From Coprinopsis marcescibilis (taxonomy: Eukaryota > Basidiomycota > Agaricomycetes > Agaricales > Psathyrellaceae): a DNA stretch of 64,000 nt. This document shows positions 10,601-21,877 of the stretch, one piece after another; positions within the stretch are counted from its first letter, which is position 1; every line of letters begins with the position of its first letter. A program made the position numbers and the translations under genes. The stretch covers positions 496,001 to 560,000 of the forward strand of contig ML210147.1 of assembly GCA_004369085.1 (NCBI GenBank), in the 5' to 3' direction. Below the pieces are notes generated by a model, which saw only the letters and a program-made list of their open reading frames with translations, had not been told where the DNA came from and did not search any database.

Positions 10601-12575
10601 TTATAACACTGATCGAGTTGTGTAAGTATCCGTTACACGTGGAGATTGAGCAAACGACGGATGGCTTTGTCGTGCGTTGCATCTGCGTTTCCAATGTATT
10701 CGATGAAGAGCACCTAGAAGAATTCGTCCAATCCTTGGTTTGCACCATTGACACCTTCGTGAACGACCACGAACAAGCTGCCATCCGAGACACTGGTCTC
10801 TTTTCCGCCAAGAACGAATCACAACCTATCCCTGACGCCAAACCTGTAGCCCATACCGTTAATACGCGCCAAGAGATCACAATTCCTCCTGCATTGCTCT
10901 CCACCATTCGTTCCATCGTTTCTGATGCGGAAATCTCCATCGATACACCTTTACCTGCACTGGGAATCGACTCCATCACCGCGATCCAGATATCTGGCAA
11001 ATGCAGAAGATTGGGTTTGCGTGTCAGCGCTACGGAAATATTGAACGCTCGGACCTTGCGTGATCTGGTCATTTCTTTGGGCAAGACCACTGGTCAGGAA
11101 GTCCCCCAGGCGCTAGGATTGAAGGGAATTTTCCAAGAACTGTCCAGCGCGGAAAAAGAAAGCATTGCCACCCGTTTTGGAGGAGCTGCCAAATTCATCG
11201 AAAACATCTCAGTGAGTTCTGCTGGTATGAAATGGGCCATTGGTGGATGGCAAAAAACCAGCGGATCGCTGTTTCAGCATGTGTTCGCCTTCAAACTCCC
11301 GGACGACATCGACCACGGCCGGTTCAAAAACGCATGGCATATGTTGGTGCGGCGTCATCATATCCTTCGCTCCACGTTCGCTACGGCTCCAGGAGGGACT
11401 GAACCCCGGATTGTGACTTTTTCGAAGGGGTTCAGGTTCCAGCACTGGGCCGAACAAGTCGTCGGCGATTCTGTCGTCTACCGTCAGTTGTTGCAGCGGA
11501 TGAAGGAGATGGTGTCTGACCCACTTTCGATCCATCGACCTCCAGTTCGCGGGACGCTGTTCAGGTCAAGCAAACATGCATTCTTTGTCCTCCATATTCA
11601 CCACTTCCAGTATGACGCCTGGAGTATGCAAGTGCTCCTAAACGACCTGTCTTCGATCTATCACGAGAAAGAGCCTTGGGCTGTCAGCGATCTCAAGTCC
11701 TTCTTATCGCTGTTTAATCCGAACGAATCACGCCTTGGTCGTCAACAACAATACTGGCAATCAGCATTGTCGACCTCGTTCGAACCATCCCTCTTGCCTT
11801 CGCTGCTGCACAGTTCTGTAGACAGGAGAAAACTCACCGGCCTACCACAGTTGAACATAGTTCCTTTCGCTTTGAAGAACATTTCGCTCTACGATATCAA
11901 AGCTCGAACCCTCAATGTTACCCTGCAGACAGTTCTGCTGGCAGCCTGGGCACGCGTTCAAGCCAACCGCTCCGCTGCCAACGACTCGACGTTCGGTGTT
12001 TGGCAGGTCGGCCGATCGGGACACATGGATGGCATCGAGAGATTGGCCGTCCCATGCGTCAATGTGCTCCCAATTCATGTGAACCTTGGTGGGACGATCT
12101 TGGATACGGCGAAACGTATTCAGGAAGACCTTCGTAGGCGGTTATCGGAGCCAGTTATCGAACATAGCGACCTGGTGAACATCTCGAAGTGGGTTGGCAT
12201 GTCGGCAAGGACGCCGATTTTCAACGTCAACGTCAACATTCTCAAGATTCCGGTTATGTTAAAGAAAGAAGGCCTACTGGAGCCGATGAAGGTGAGTCTT
12301 CCAGCAGGCAATTTCTGGATAAATACTAATTTGTGCATCAGGCTCCACACCATATCCCAAATAATTCGGTGCCAACAGTGACGCCAACCTTCGACGAGTT
12401 GGCTGTATCTCCGCTTGTTGAGAACGATGTTGTGGTTGACATTGTGATATTTGAAGACACGGATCGCATTGCGATGTCCATTGAAGCGCGGGATACCATA
12501 ATGACGAAAGAGCAGGCAGAGGGAATTGTTGATGAGTGGGCTTCCATCGTTTCCAACACTTTAGAAGGCCTATGA
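4607..12575 (+). CDS. NPS2: Type VI siderophore peptide synthetase, A-T-C-T-C-T-C (basidioferrin-type)
   Basis: Fourteen exons: 4607-5572, 5631-5853, 5904-6035, 6091-6332, 6381-6530, 6578-6746, 6805-7762, 7815-8421, 8469-8762, 8813-9430, 9485-10273, 10328-10573, 10627-12291, 12342-12575. They sum to 7293 nt, or 2430 residues. Domains: an N-terminal region resembling a condensation-domain remnant (1-230), one adenylation domain (about 230-760; TSGTTGNPKG near 396, then FYGPSEVT and YRTGDLV), then T1 (GLDSMG, ~819), C1 (HHALYDG, ~1028), T2 (GLDSIK, ~1361), C2 (HHALYDG, ~1573), T3 (GIDSIT, ~1909), C3 (HHFQYDAW, ~2122). This equals the layout and size of Ceriporiopsis CsNPS2, which joins three N5-acetyl-N5-hydroxyornithines into basidioferrin. 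One A domain would load all three carrier domains. There is no thioesterase. The intron after 7762 has a GC donor. Confidence 0.95.
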
Positions 12576-12614
12576 CATGGTTTCATTTATTACAATACAT
12601 ATGTTTTAATTCCG

Positions 12615-13183
12615 TTATTCCGAATGTAATCCCCTCGCGACACGAAGACACTCCTGTTCCAAACCATTAAGCCAAGTGACCTGAATACCTGCATCTCGGA
12701 GAAGGGATGCTCCCTCACACCTAACGAAATCCGGAGGTTCGTTCACACCGATGATGCAATGTCTGACTTTTGCATCAATCAAGGCCCCAGCACAAGGGTC
12801 CAGTCCTGAAGTTCGAACTGAGCAGGGTTCCAGAGTGGTGTAGACATCGGTGTGGGCTAGGAGTTGGTTGATGTCCAAGGAGTGCTGAGAAGGGAAGAGT
12901 GATGCTAATTCATGCTTTGATATACGCCGAGCCTTGTCCAAACTGTTTGCTTCTGCATGTGTATTCCCGGGGAGTTCTCGAGAATAACCAGTCGACAAGA
13001 TGACTGGCTTCATTCCTGGCAGCCGAGTCACAAGGACGCAACCGACACAGAAAGCTGTCGGAGTTGGGACAGCCTTTTTGGCCTCAAACAGCGCTAGTTT
13101 CATGAAATCTATGTGGTTTTCTTTCCAACTATAAGCAATAAAATGAAAACCTGAGGACTATAGGACTCACCTGCCTGTTCCAT
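12615..13183 (-). CDS. RibD/Rib2-type deaminase-like protein (cytidine deaminase superfamily)
   Basis: Two exons, 13183-13171 (only 13 nt) and 13108-12615, give 168 residues. The zinc-binding signature of the cytidine/dCMP deaminase fold is complete: HAEAN near residue 57, then LEPCS and DPCAGAL supplying the two cysteines. The spacing and the following DAKVRHCIIGVNEPP resemble the diaminohydroxyphosphoribosylaminopyrimidine deaminase step of riboflavin synthesis (RibD, the C-terminal half of yeast Rib2). No reductase or pseudouridine-synthase domain is attached. It could therefore be a standalone riboflavin deaminase or a related nucleoside deaminase. Its stop lies 39 bp from the synthetase stop, tail to tail, and its start lies 132 bp from the SPT6 start. 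Nothing links it to siderophore synthesis except position. Confidence 0.75.
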
Positions 13184-13315
13184 GACCCTTGCTATTGTCG
13201 TTCCGGCTGAACCTGAACAATGACGCTTATGTAAGAACACAAACTTCTTCGACAGCAAACGCGCCGACCGTCTTGTTTCTTCCGTTCACGTTCTACTGCA
13301 GGGATCAACTTTGAA

Positions 13316-16300
13316 ATGTCGTCGCCTGGCCCTGAAGACGCTACCACTTTTCAGACCCAACCTGATGTTCCCATGACTGTGCCGGAGGAGGAAGAGGAAG
13401 GCGAGGGTGAGGATGTCAAAATGGGAAACCTCGATGACAGCTCCGAAGAGGAGTCTGAGGACGAGGAAGAAGAAAGGCGGATACGGGATGGATTCATTGT
13501 AGACGAAGGAGACGAAGAGGGAGATGATGATGATGAGGATGAGGAGAAGGAAAGGCGGAGGCGGCGAAAGCGTCGCAAAAGGCATCACCGTCGTCGTACG
13601 TATCCTTAATTGCAGTATCGTCTTTGTGTGCTGAAACGCAAGCAGGACAAGAGGAGGAATTGGAGGAGGATGACTTTGAACTACTGGAAGAAAACACAGG
13701 TGCTTCCTTCAAGAACAGACTGACAAGGCTCCGACGAGGGCGTCAGTCAGAATCTCCTCCCGCCACCGCTTCCAAACGCCGTGCAGTTGTTGAGTCTTCA
13801 GACGAGGATCTTGACTTGGGGGATGCCAGACCCCGTTCATCAGGCGTCCAGAATCTATGGGATGATGATAGGCGAGGCGATGATGACGAGGACAGCGATG
13901 TTGACAGCTTCATAGACTACAGCGGAGACGACGATGGAGGTCGGGAGGAACGGCGACGTGCGCAAAGGGAAGATGCACAGCGCCGTCGCCGAGCGCAAGG
14001 TGCGAGGCCCGCTGAACTTCCAGGGATTGACGTCAAGTGAGTGGCTTGCAATTTGACTCGAATACAGTAATTGACGCGCTGCAGCGCCTGGGACGAACTC
14101 CACGATGTTTTCGGCGATGGGCAAGATTATGAATGGGCTCTTTATAGTGATGAAGATGTTGAACAAGGAGAGGAGCTTTTGAAGCCGGATATGAAATACC
14201 AAGATGTGCGTTTTCCTGCATCGTTGTTCTGACCTTTTCCTAACCTCGTCAAAAGGTCTTTGAACCCAGCGAAATTAATAGGCGCCATCTGACTGAAGAT
14301 GACGACCTCATAAGGGCTTTAGACATCCCGGAACGAATGCAAATGGCAACCTCTTCTCTTTCTCAATCCTCTTCTTTAGCCCTTTATGGTCCTTTGGCTG
14401 AGGACGACCTTGGCGGAGCTGCAATGTGGGTGACGACGCGACTTCCAAACCGGAAAGCCCACCAGTTCTTCTCAGCAGAAGGAGAGTACCAGCACCTCAA
14501 AAGTCATCTCGTCATGGCGGTCACTTTTGTGCTCAGATGCCTGTTCGTTGAGCATTGCGAAGTGCCCTATATCTGGGTGCACAAAAGGGACTACATATCG
14601 CATTTCGACACTGTCGACAAGTCGCGGATCGAACTTTTGGACCTCCCTGAACTTTGGCTGATTTTGGCTCTTGGCCACAAGTATCGCTCGCTATTGGAGC
14701 GTCGGAAGACGCTCTCTGCACTTTACGATCGACTTCAAGTCCAAGACGAGTATTTCGAATCGGAAATAATGCTTCAAGTCGAAGGGGTTGAGGGTGTTGC
14801 CGATGCCACAGAGTGGTTGACCCTGAAGTACAAAGACAAGAAGCAAGACACATCTAGCGAGTTCAGATTTCATGACGACGAAGAACAGGCACCAGAAGCC
14901 AAGAAACACAAAATGCCCTCTCGTATATCCGCCTACGAGGTTGCGAAGAAGAGCGTTATCTCGAAATTGGCAAAGGTTGGACCTTTTTAGCAAAGTCGCA
15001 TTCCTGGATGGGATCTCACGCATTTTAGGGCTTTGGGATCGAGGCACATCAAGTAGTGCAGAATATGTTTGGACCTGGTTCCGTCAACACCAACTATGTC
15101 CAAGATCCAGAACTAAATCCCGTTGCCTTTGCTGAGCAGTTCGCCGACCCTGATCCAGCTAAGGCACAGGCACCAGAACAGCTCCTCGCTCGTGCACGCA
15201 TGATTCTTGCGACAGAACTTGGAAAGGACCCACTTCTTCGAAGAGAAATCCGAAAACTGTTCCAAGAAGAAGCGCTCATCTCTATCGAGCCAACAGAACG
15301 GGGTGTGACGAAAATTGACGACCACCATCCGTATTTCGTAAGTTCTTGTTGTTTAAGTTACATTCCCAAGCTAAACTTCCCTCAGAATTTCAAGTACCTT
15401 TATCGCAAGAAAGTCAAAGATATGATGGATTCTTCGCAGTTCCTCCTCATTCTGGCTGCAGAAGCCGAACTGCTCGTCAACGTCTCCATGTTCCTGCCAC
15501 CACACACTCTTGCGACGTTCGAGAAGAGGATTTCAGACGCCATCTGTTCGGACAGTTTCAGTGAATCGGCAAAAGCTTGGAACGCTGAGCGAAACCGAGT
15601 TGTGCAAGAAGTGCTCGAGCAACACTTGATTCCGGTTGGCATCAAATGGACACGTGAATGGTTGAGAGAGGAAGTGGAGGACTGCCTCGCTTTGAAATGT
15701 GGAACCCAATTGCGCAAGGTTGGACTGCACTTACGAACCCTGCACAACTAATCTAACCAGCTTTCAATAGCGAATCGACGTCGCCCCTTATCTTCGGCGC
15801 CCGCTCGGTGAGGGTGAATATGCTTCATCTGTCTTAGCAATCTCGTGGGGGAAAGGCGACCCCCACAAAGATGCAGTCACCATGGTATTCTTGGACTCTA
15901 GCGGACGCCTTCGAGCTCAGACGAAGATCGACAATCTCCATGACGCTGAAATGCTCGACGAGTTCAACGACATTATCTCTCAGAAGAAACCTGACCTTAT
16001 CGTAGTTGGCGGTTTCAGTATGGCGACCATGAAATTGACGCATAGGATCAAGGAAATACTGGCAACGGCCGCTGAACAGAATATTTCGCGGAGAGCAGAA
16101 TTCCAGATACCCGTGCAATATGTTCTCGACGATGTTGCCAGAATTTATCAACACAGTCAGCGTGCTACAGACGAGTTCACCTCCCTTTCTCCCATTGCAA
16201 AGTATTGCGTTGGCCTTGCGCGCTATATGCAGAGCCCTCTCAACGAGTTCGCAGCATTGGGTTCGGATATCACCGCAATCTCATTGGAAGAGGAGGATCA

Positions 16301-18493
16301 ACATCTGGTATGTGAAGTTTTGTGTTCTTCGGAAATCAATGCTGACCGTGTTGCAGGTTCCGAAAGAGAAGTTGCTATTGGCACTGGAACGTGTGTTGGT
16401 AGATGTCACCAACGCAGTTGGCGTCAATATCAATCGTGCGGTGTCTGATCCATACTATCAACACTTGCTCCCGTTCATTTGTGGGTTAGGCCCAAGGAAG
16501 GCGCAAGCGTTGGTTGACAAGATTGCATCTTTGGTACGTCTTTGTTCCATCGGCGAAGTACTGGTCTGATACGCTCACAGGGTGGTCATCTGGTGAACCG
16601 AGAGCAATTCATTAAGGCTAACGTGTTGACTACCAAAATCTTCCTCAACGCCGCTGGTTTCCTCCGTATCAGCCAATATCGCGCTGACTCCGGGATAGGG
16701 AAACACAGGTTCGACGACGACAACACGCCAGACCCTCTCGATGATACTCGCATCCATCTTGAGGACTACGAACTTGCTCGCAAGATGGCCACTGATGCAT
16801 TGGAATTGGACGAAGAGGATATTCACGACGAACACCCTTCACATGTGGTCAACATGATCATGGCTGATACCGAAAAGGAGCGGAAACTGATGGAGTTGAA
16901 CTTGGATGAGTTCGCCATCAGCTTATACGAAGCGAATCAAGATCAGAAACGACATACGCTGGACTTGATTCGTAACGAACTTTTGCGACCTTTCGCGGAT
17001 CAGCGGACAATGTTTCAGCTCCCGATGCCATGGGAAATTCTTACAATGCTCAGTGGCGAAACTCAGCGGACACTACGCGTTGGGGTTATCGTTTCTGCCG
17101 TGGTCCAAAGAATCAACCGCAACTTCGTCAGTGTGCGGCTGGACTCCGGTATCGAAGGAGTTATCAACGCCCAGTATCTGGCAGACACCCCAGACGACCC
17201 CTACAAATTGGTCAAGAAGGGACAGACGGTCACTGGCGTCATTATCGACATCAAGTTTGAATTGGATCAAGATTCGGTCTTTGTCGAGTTATCATCGCGA
17301 AAGAAAGAGGTCGAAGACGGAGATAGGGATTTCCGACGCGTTGCCCACGACGAGTACTGGAATCACACTCTTTTCGATAAGGATAAGGATGCGCTCGATC
17401 GCAAGAAGAGGCAGCAGAATGACCGAAGCAGGAGAGTCATCAAGCATCCTAACTTCCACAATTTCAATACTGCTCAAGCCGAGGCTTACCTTGAGAAGCA
17501 ACAGCGAGGAGATGTCGTCATTCGCCCATCGTCAAGAGGCATTACCCATTTGGCTGTAACTTGGAAGGTCGATGAAGGGCTCTACCAACACATAGGTGAG
17601 TATTTGGCTCATGAATTGGTTGTGTATTCGACATTTACAATTTTCAGACGTTGTTGATCGGAATTCGGATCCTAGTGGTCAGACTGTGGGAGGCCAGTTA
17701 TATGTGGACGCCAACCATGTCTACTCCGATTTGGATGAACTGATCGTCAACCACATCGCAGCCATGGCAAGAAAGGTGGAGGATTTGATGGCACACGAAA
17801 AGTTCAAGAATGGAACTGAGGAGGAACTGCGTAAGAATTTATACTGGACGTCTTGCGGGCGTTTTTTAACACCAACTTTTAATAGACCTTTTCTTGAAGA
17901 ACTTCCTCGCGGCCAACCCTACGAAGAGTATGTATGGATTCGCACTCAACCGGAAGCGACCTGGCCATTTCATTTTGTGCTTCCTTGCAAACAAAAACTC
18001 TAATGTTCAGACCTGGGTATGTGTTATTCTCATTATTCTCAGACTTACCATGAATTGACCTTTCTTCTTCTAGCCCGTGAGAGTCACTCCTGAAGCGTAT
18101 TATCTGTTTGACGCCGCTGCTGTCGGAGTTTCTGAACTTTGTGATGCATTCAAAGTTAGACATCTTCACGAATCTCAGACGAGAGCGCAAAACGGCGGCA
18201 AAACACCGTATGGCGCTGGGCTGGGAAGAACTCCTGCTCGACCTCTTGGGGCAGCAACACCTGGACATGCATCCGTTCGTCATATTATGCAAACACCCAA
18301 CCCATATGGTCCTGCCGCTGCGCCGCCACAGGTTCCTTACGGGACCAGCACATATTCTGGGTACCAAACACCGGCACACAGGCCTCACAATGCGCCATTA
18401 CCTCCAGGACAACCTTCTGGCGTCCCACCTCGCCCTCCTGCTATGCCTATACATCAGAGCAGCTCCGGTTGGGGCAAAGGTGGCAATTGGTAA
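13316..18493 (+). CDS. SPT6: Transcription elongation factor and histone chaperone Spt6
   Basis: Twelve exons: 13316-13595, 13646-14036, 14085-14205, 14256-14975, 15029-15337, 15386-15718, 15771-16307, 16357-16533, 16581-17595, 17648-17830, 17886-18016, 18074-18493, giving 1538 residues. It travels with RNA polymerase II and reassembles nucleosomes. In order: a very acidic, Arg/Lys-patched N-terminus (1-250) that binds histones and Spn1/Iws1 in known members; a core with a YqgF fold near 750 (DAVTMVFLDSSG), a helix-hairpin-helix near 910 (CGLGPRKAQALVDKI) and an S1 domain near 1125; the tandem SH2 module near 1265 (GDVVIRPSSRGITHLAVTWK); and a Pro/Gly/Thr-rich tail with repeats such as TPYGAG and TPNPYGP. 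It is convergent with SPT8, with 224 bp between the stops. Confidence 0.97.
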
Positions 18494-18717
18494 CGACTCA
18501 ACTGGTCCATTTGTGCTGTTCTTTACTAGTTTTCGAGTATTCTCTTTGCCTGTTCTAATTGCTTGTCGTATACCTTTTGTCGCAAAATTCCTTATCTATA
18601 TATCAGAACGAATTTCTGCAATATACACATTTGTACACTAGAAGTGACTAGATTCTACACCCCCGTAAAATGAACAGATCGAAGCTGAGTCGTGAAGGAC
18701 CTACATCTGGTACGCGC

Positions 18718-21700
18718 TCAAAAAAGCTGCTTAATGTCATGTACGAAGACGGTTCTTGTGGAATCCCCATGCCATCCTCGATTGCCACTGGCTGTGACCA
18801 TGAATCTTGCCCCCGGATCGATGACTGACAAATGAAACTTTAGTTTTGAACTTCAGAATAACCATGACTGAATTAAATACACGCACGAATCTGGGACACA
18901 CATCCTCCATGGTGACCTGGGATAACTTTGAACAGAACACTTCTGGAGCCAGAGCGTGCCATGGAAGAATCTTCCGTGTTTGCATCTGCCACGTTCCAAA
19001 GCCTGATGTTATCGGTAGATGCGCTGAAGGTAAAATACAGCTTAATTTATTTATGGTTGAAGATTGGTTGAGTTCCTCACCAAACCATATGTCTGCAGTC
19101 TGGCATGGCTGCAACACATGAAACGACCCCAGAGTTATATGGATTGCGCAGCGTTTTCAAAAGCCTTGGGATATTTTTCGGTCCTGATTTGCCCATAACT
19201 CGGACATCCCAAACGTCCACGGTGGCGCGTCTTCTGCCCGCGTAGATTTGACCTCCATCTGGTGACCAGCATGCCTGTCGTCGAGCCAGTAAGCATTTGG
19301 CGCGATAATTACTTTGGAATGCAACTCACACTCAAGCACCAAGGTGGGGTCTTGTCACTCATCCATAGCCTACCAACGCCGCGGCCTGCATTAGATACGC
19401 GTCTGTCCCAGAGTACGACTTGACCCTCGTAATACGCCGTCATTAACAGATCCCCTGAGTACGATTGGTAGCTGTTGTAGTCTAGAAGAGGTGGTGCATT
19501 CTTGGGCGCTGCGGCCGCGACCGCCGCGATTGCACCTGGAGCTGCTTGTGGTCTAGTTTCTCGAGCGGGTACTTGTAGAGGGACTGATACCGTCGGAGGG
19601 ACAGATACTGGAACAGGAACAGCACCGTTTGTGGAAAGTTGGAATTGGAATTGCTGCCCACCAGTAGGCTGGGTAGATTGCGGGTTGGTGTGGAAGAATG
19701 ATTGATGAATAGGAGGACCTTGCTGTTGACCTGAAGGGCCTGCTTGAGGAGCAGACATACCGATGGGAAATGTGATAAATTGCGTCGGGGGTGCCCCAAC
19801 AGGTTGAGTATTCGATGTTGGGGTTGCATTGAAGGTAAGATTTGAGTATGGATTTGTGCTCGGTTGGGCCGGCGTTGCTTGTTGAGCAGGTTGATCCCCT
19901 TCCTCCCCTTCTTCGTCGAACAACGGATCGAACGAAGCATCGGATTTGGCATCGTCGTCTGTTCCTTCGGGTTTGGCTGGTTGGCCACTTTGCTTTGGAG
20001 GGGACTGATGTGGCGTGTGTGACAAGTCTTTCGGGGGTTCGTCGACTTGCATATGGATGTTGGGATTGTCTGTCGTAACACTCGGCATTGACACATCCCC
20101 ATCTTGGTCTTCCGCCTTGAAGGCTATCAAGGAGGAACTGTCAGTGAGAACATCCTTGGCTCTATCTTTATCTCGGATCTCCCTGTCCTTTCTGCGATAT
20201 GCAACGCCTACAGATGCCGTTGGATCGACGTAAGGGCCAGCGTGTGGTGGTCTGACAGCGATAGATGTGAGTTGGGAGTTATGAGCTGTGAAGGTTCGAG
20301 CAGATTTTCCAGTGTTGAGGTCCCATTGCTATGGTTGAAGATGGCCGTCAGTGAATCTGAGCCTCGGCGCCCTGTTACACCAACTTACAATAGCTTCACC
20401 ATCACATCCAGCACTGAAGAAACCTTTCTCTCCATAATCCATCGCTAGAGCCGACACTGAATCATGATGCTTGTCCATCACATGTATCAACTTGCCGGGT
20501 TCATGACGAACTGTGAATAGGTTTATATGCCCTGCCTAGAGCCATTCAGCCGAGTTGAGAGGTATATGGGGCAGATGCGACAAACATTGGTTCCTGCTAA
20601 TGCCCAGAGTCCATCCGAATGCATGATCATACTACGAACAGGTGAGAGGGTCTCTCCTTCCTCTACTGTTGTGTGCGAGAAAAGCGTTCCGGCTGCACCA
20701 TAGATATTGTTTGCCGCCAAGCTCGACCCAGACAGCAGTCCAAGCCTCCTTTGACTTTCCGGGCGAGATGGGTTTTCCCACCAGCTTCGTATTTGGCCGC
20801 TCTTCATAAGTCCCTCGACAACACCTGCATGTTGCCTTTGAGGAGCTGTCAGAAAGTTTTTGCTGTTGACTGCAGAGAAGATGTCGTAGTTACGGATGTA
20901 GCCATCCTCTGAACCGGTTAGAACATGGGTCATGCAGTATGAAGCAGCGAGGGCATGTGTGGGTGTCGGGTGTGGTAGCGCGCATATAGCTTCAATCCCA
21001 TAAGATCTAGGAACACGGGGGGGTGGGGCATTCTGCGGATCATCTGGTGGTGGTGCTGTTCCACCTAAAGCGAGACGAGATGTTGAATGTGATGCGCCAA
21101 TAGGCGCGAAAAGCTGGTAGTGTCTTCGCGTACCAGGAGAAGGAGAGCGCCGTTGTGGAGGAGGGGACACCATGGACACAGACTGCGGTGATGATGGCCT
21201 TTCAGGCGGTGATGAAGGTGAGTCCAAGGACACATCGTACTCATCGTTCTCGGAGAGCAAAGGTACGTCCAACGGAGGTGGGACCTCTGGGGCTATATAG
21301 GCCGCCGAAACATGAGCACGATCCTCTAATTGTTGCTCGTCGTCGTCTCCAAACGCCCCAGTCTGGGACTGCATGCTGCTCTGATTCTCTTCAGGAGCAA
21401 CCCCCAGAGCGCTTTCTTCGAGTTCGCGAAGTTCTGCATCAATGTCCATGGCCAAAGACTCTTGCAGCTCTTGTTGTAACCGTTCCTCGTCGTCTTCATC
21501 CTCGTCATTGTCATTCTCGTCGTCATCATCGTCCGAGTTGGAGTCCGAGTCGTCTGAGTTGGAGTCCTAAATTATCGATAACATTAGTTGTTAGTGGTAT
21601 GAAAGACAGAAACCCACATCGTCGCCTTCTGTGCCATCATCTCCTGCCGTACCCCCTAAGCTATTTTCGAGGTCATCTCCCGCCTCACTATTAGCTAGCC

Positions 21701-21758
21701 CATCGTCTTCCAACTCAAGGTCAAAGTCATCGTCGTCTGAGTCGTGACTTGGAGGCAT
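18718..21758 (-). CDS. SPT8: SAGA complex subunit Spt8 (WD40 repeat)
   Basis: Seven exons: 21758-21618, 21566-20586, 20535-20389, 20328-19330, 19274-19081, 19023-18887, 18824-18718, for 901 residues. Spt8 helps the SAGA coactivator load TBP. The N-terminal third is acidic and Ser/Pro-rich. WD40 blades follow with typical Spt8 text: GIEAICALPHPTPTH, then GHINLFTVRHEPGKLIHV, QWDLNTGKSARTF, GQVVLWDRRV, TPPWCLS, and a C-terminal NRGWHGDSTRTVFVHDIK. Between blades there is a low-complexity Gln/Pro/Thr insertion of about 200 residues (near 19510-20100), common in fungal Spt8. I started at MPPSHDSDDDD; the frame stays open upstream, but only 119 bp separate this ATG from the divergent SRP54 start. 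Confidence 0.94.
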
Positions 21759-21877
21759 TATTAGTGGTGGAAGGATTGGTGTCAGGAGAAACCTGGGGCA
21801 AACCCCGAAAAGGGACCGACGTGCGGTGCAAGAATTACCAAGTTCGATCGTGACTTGGTTTCTCCCCACATACCACC

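Noticed and set aside
13316..13609. Minus-strand Ser/Pro-rich open frames opposite the acidic start of SPT6 and similar frames opposite other acidic or repetitive regions
   Set aside because: Antisense of GAA/GAT/GAG-rich codons always gives Ser/Leu-rich open frames. They have no start context and no family match.
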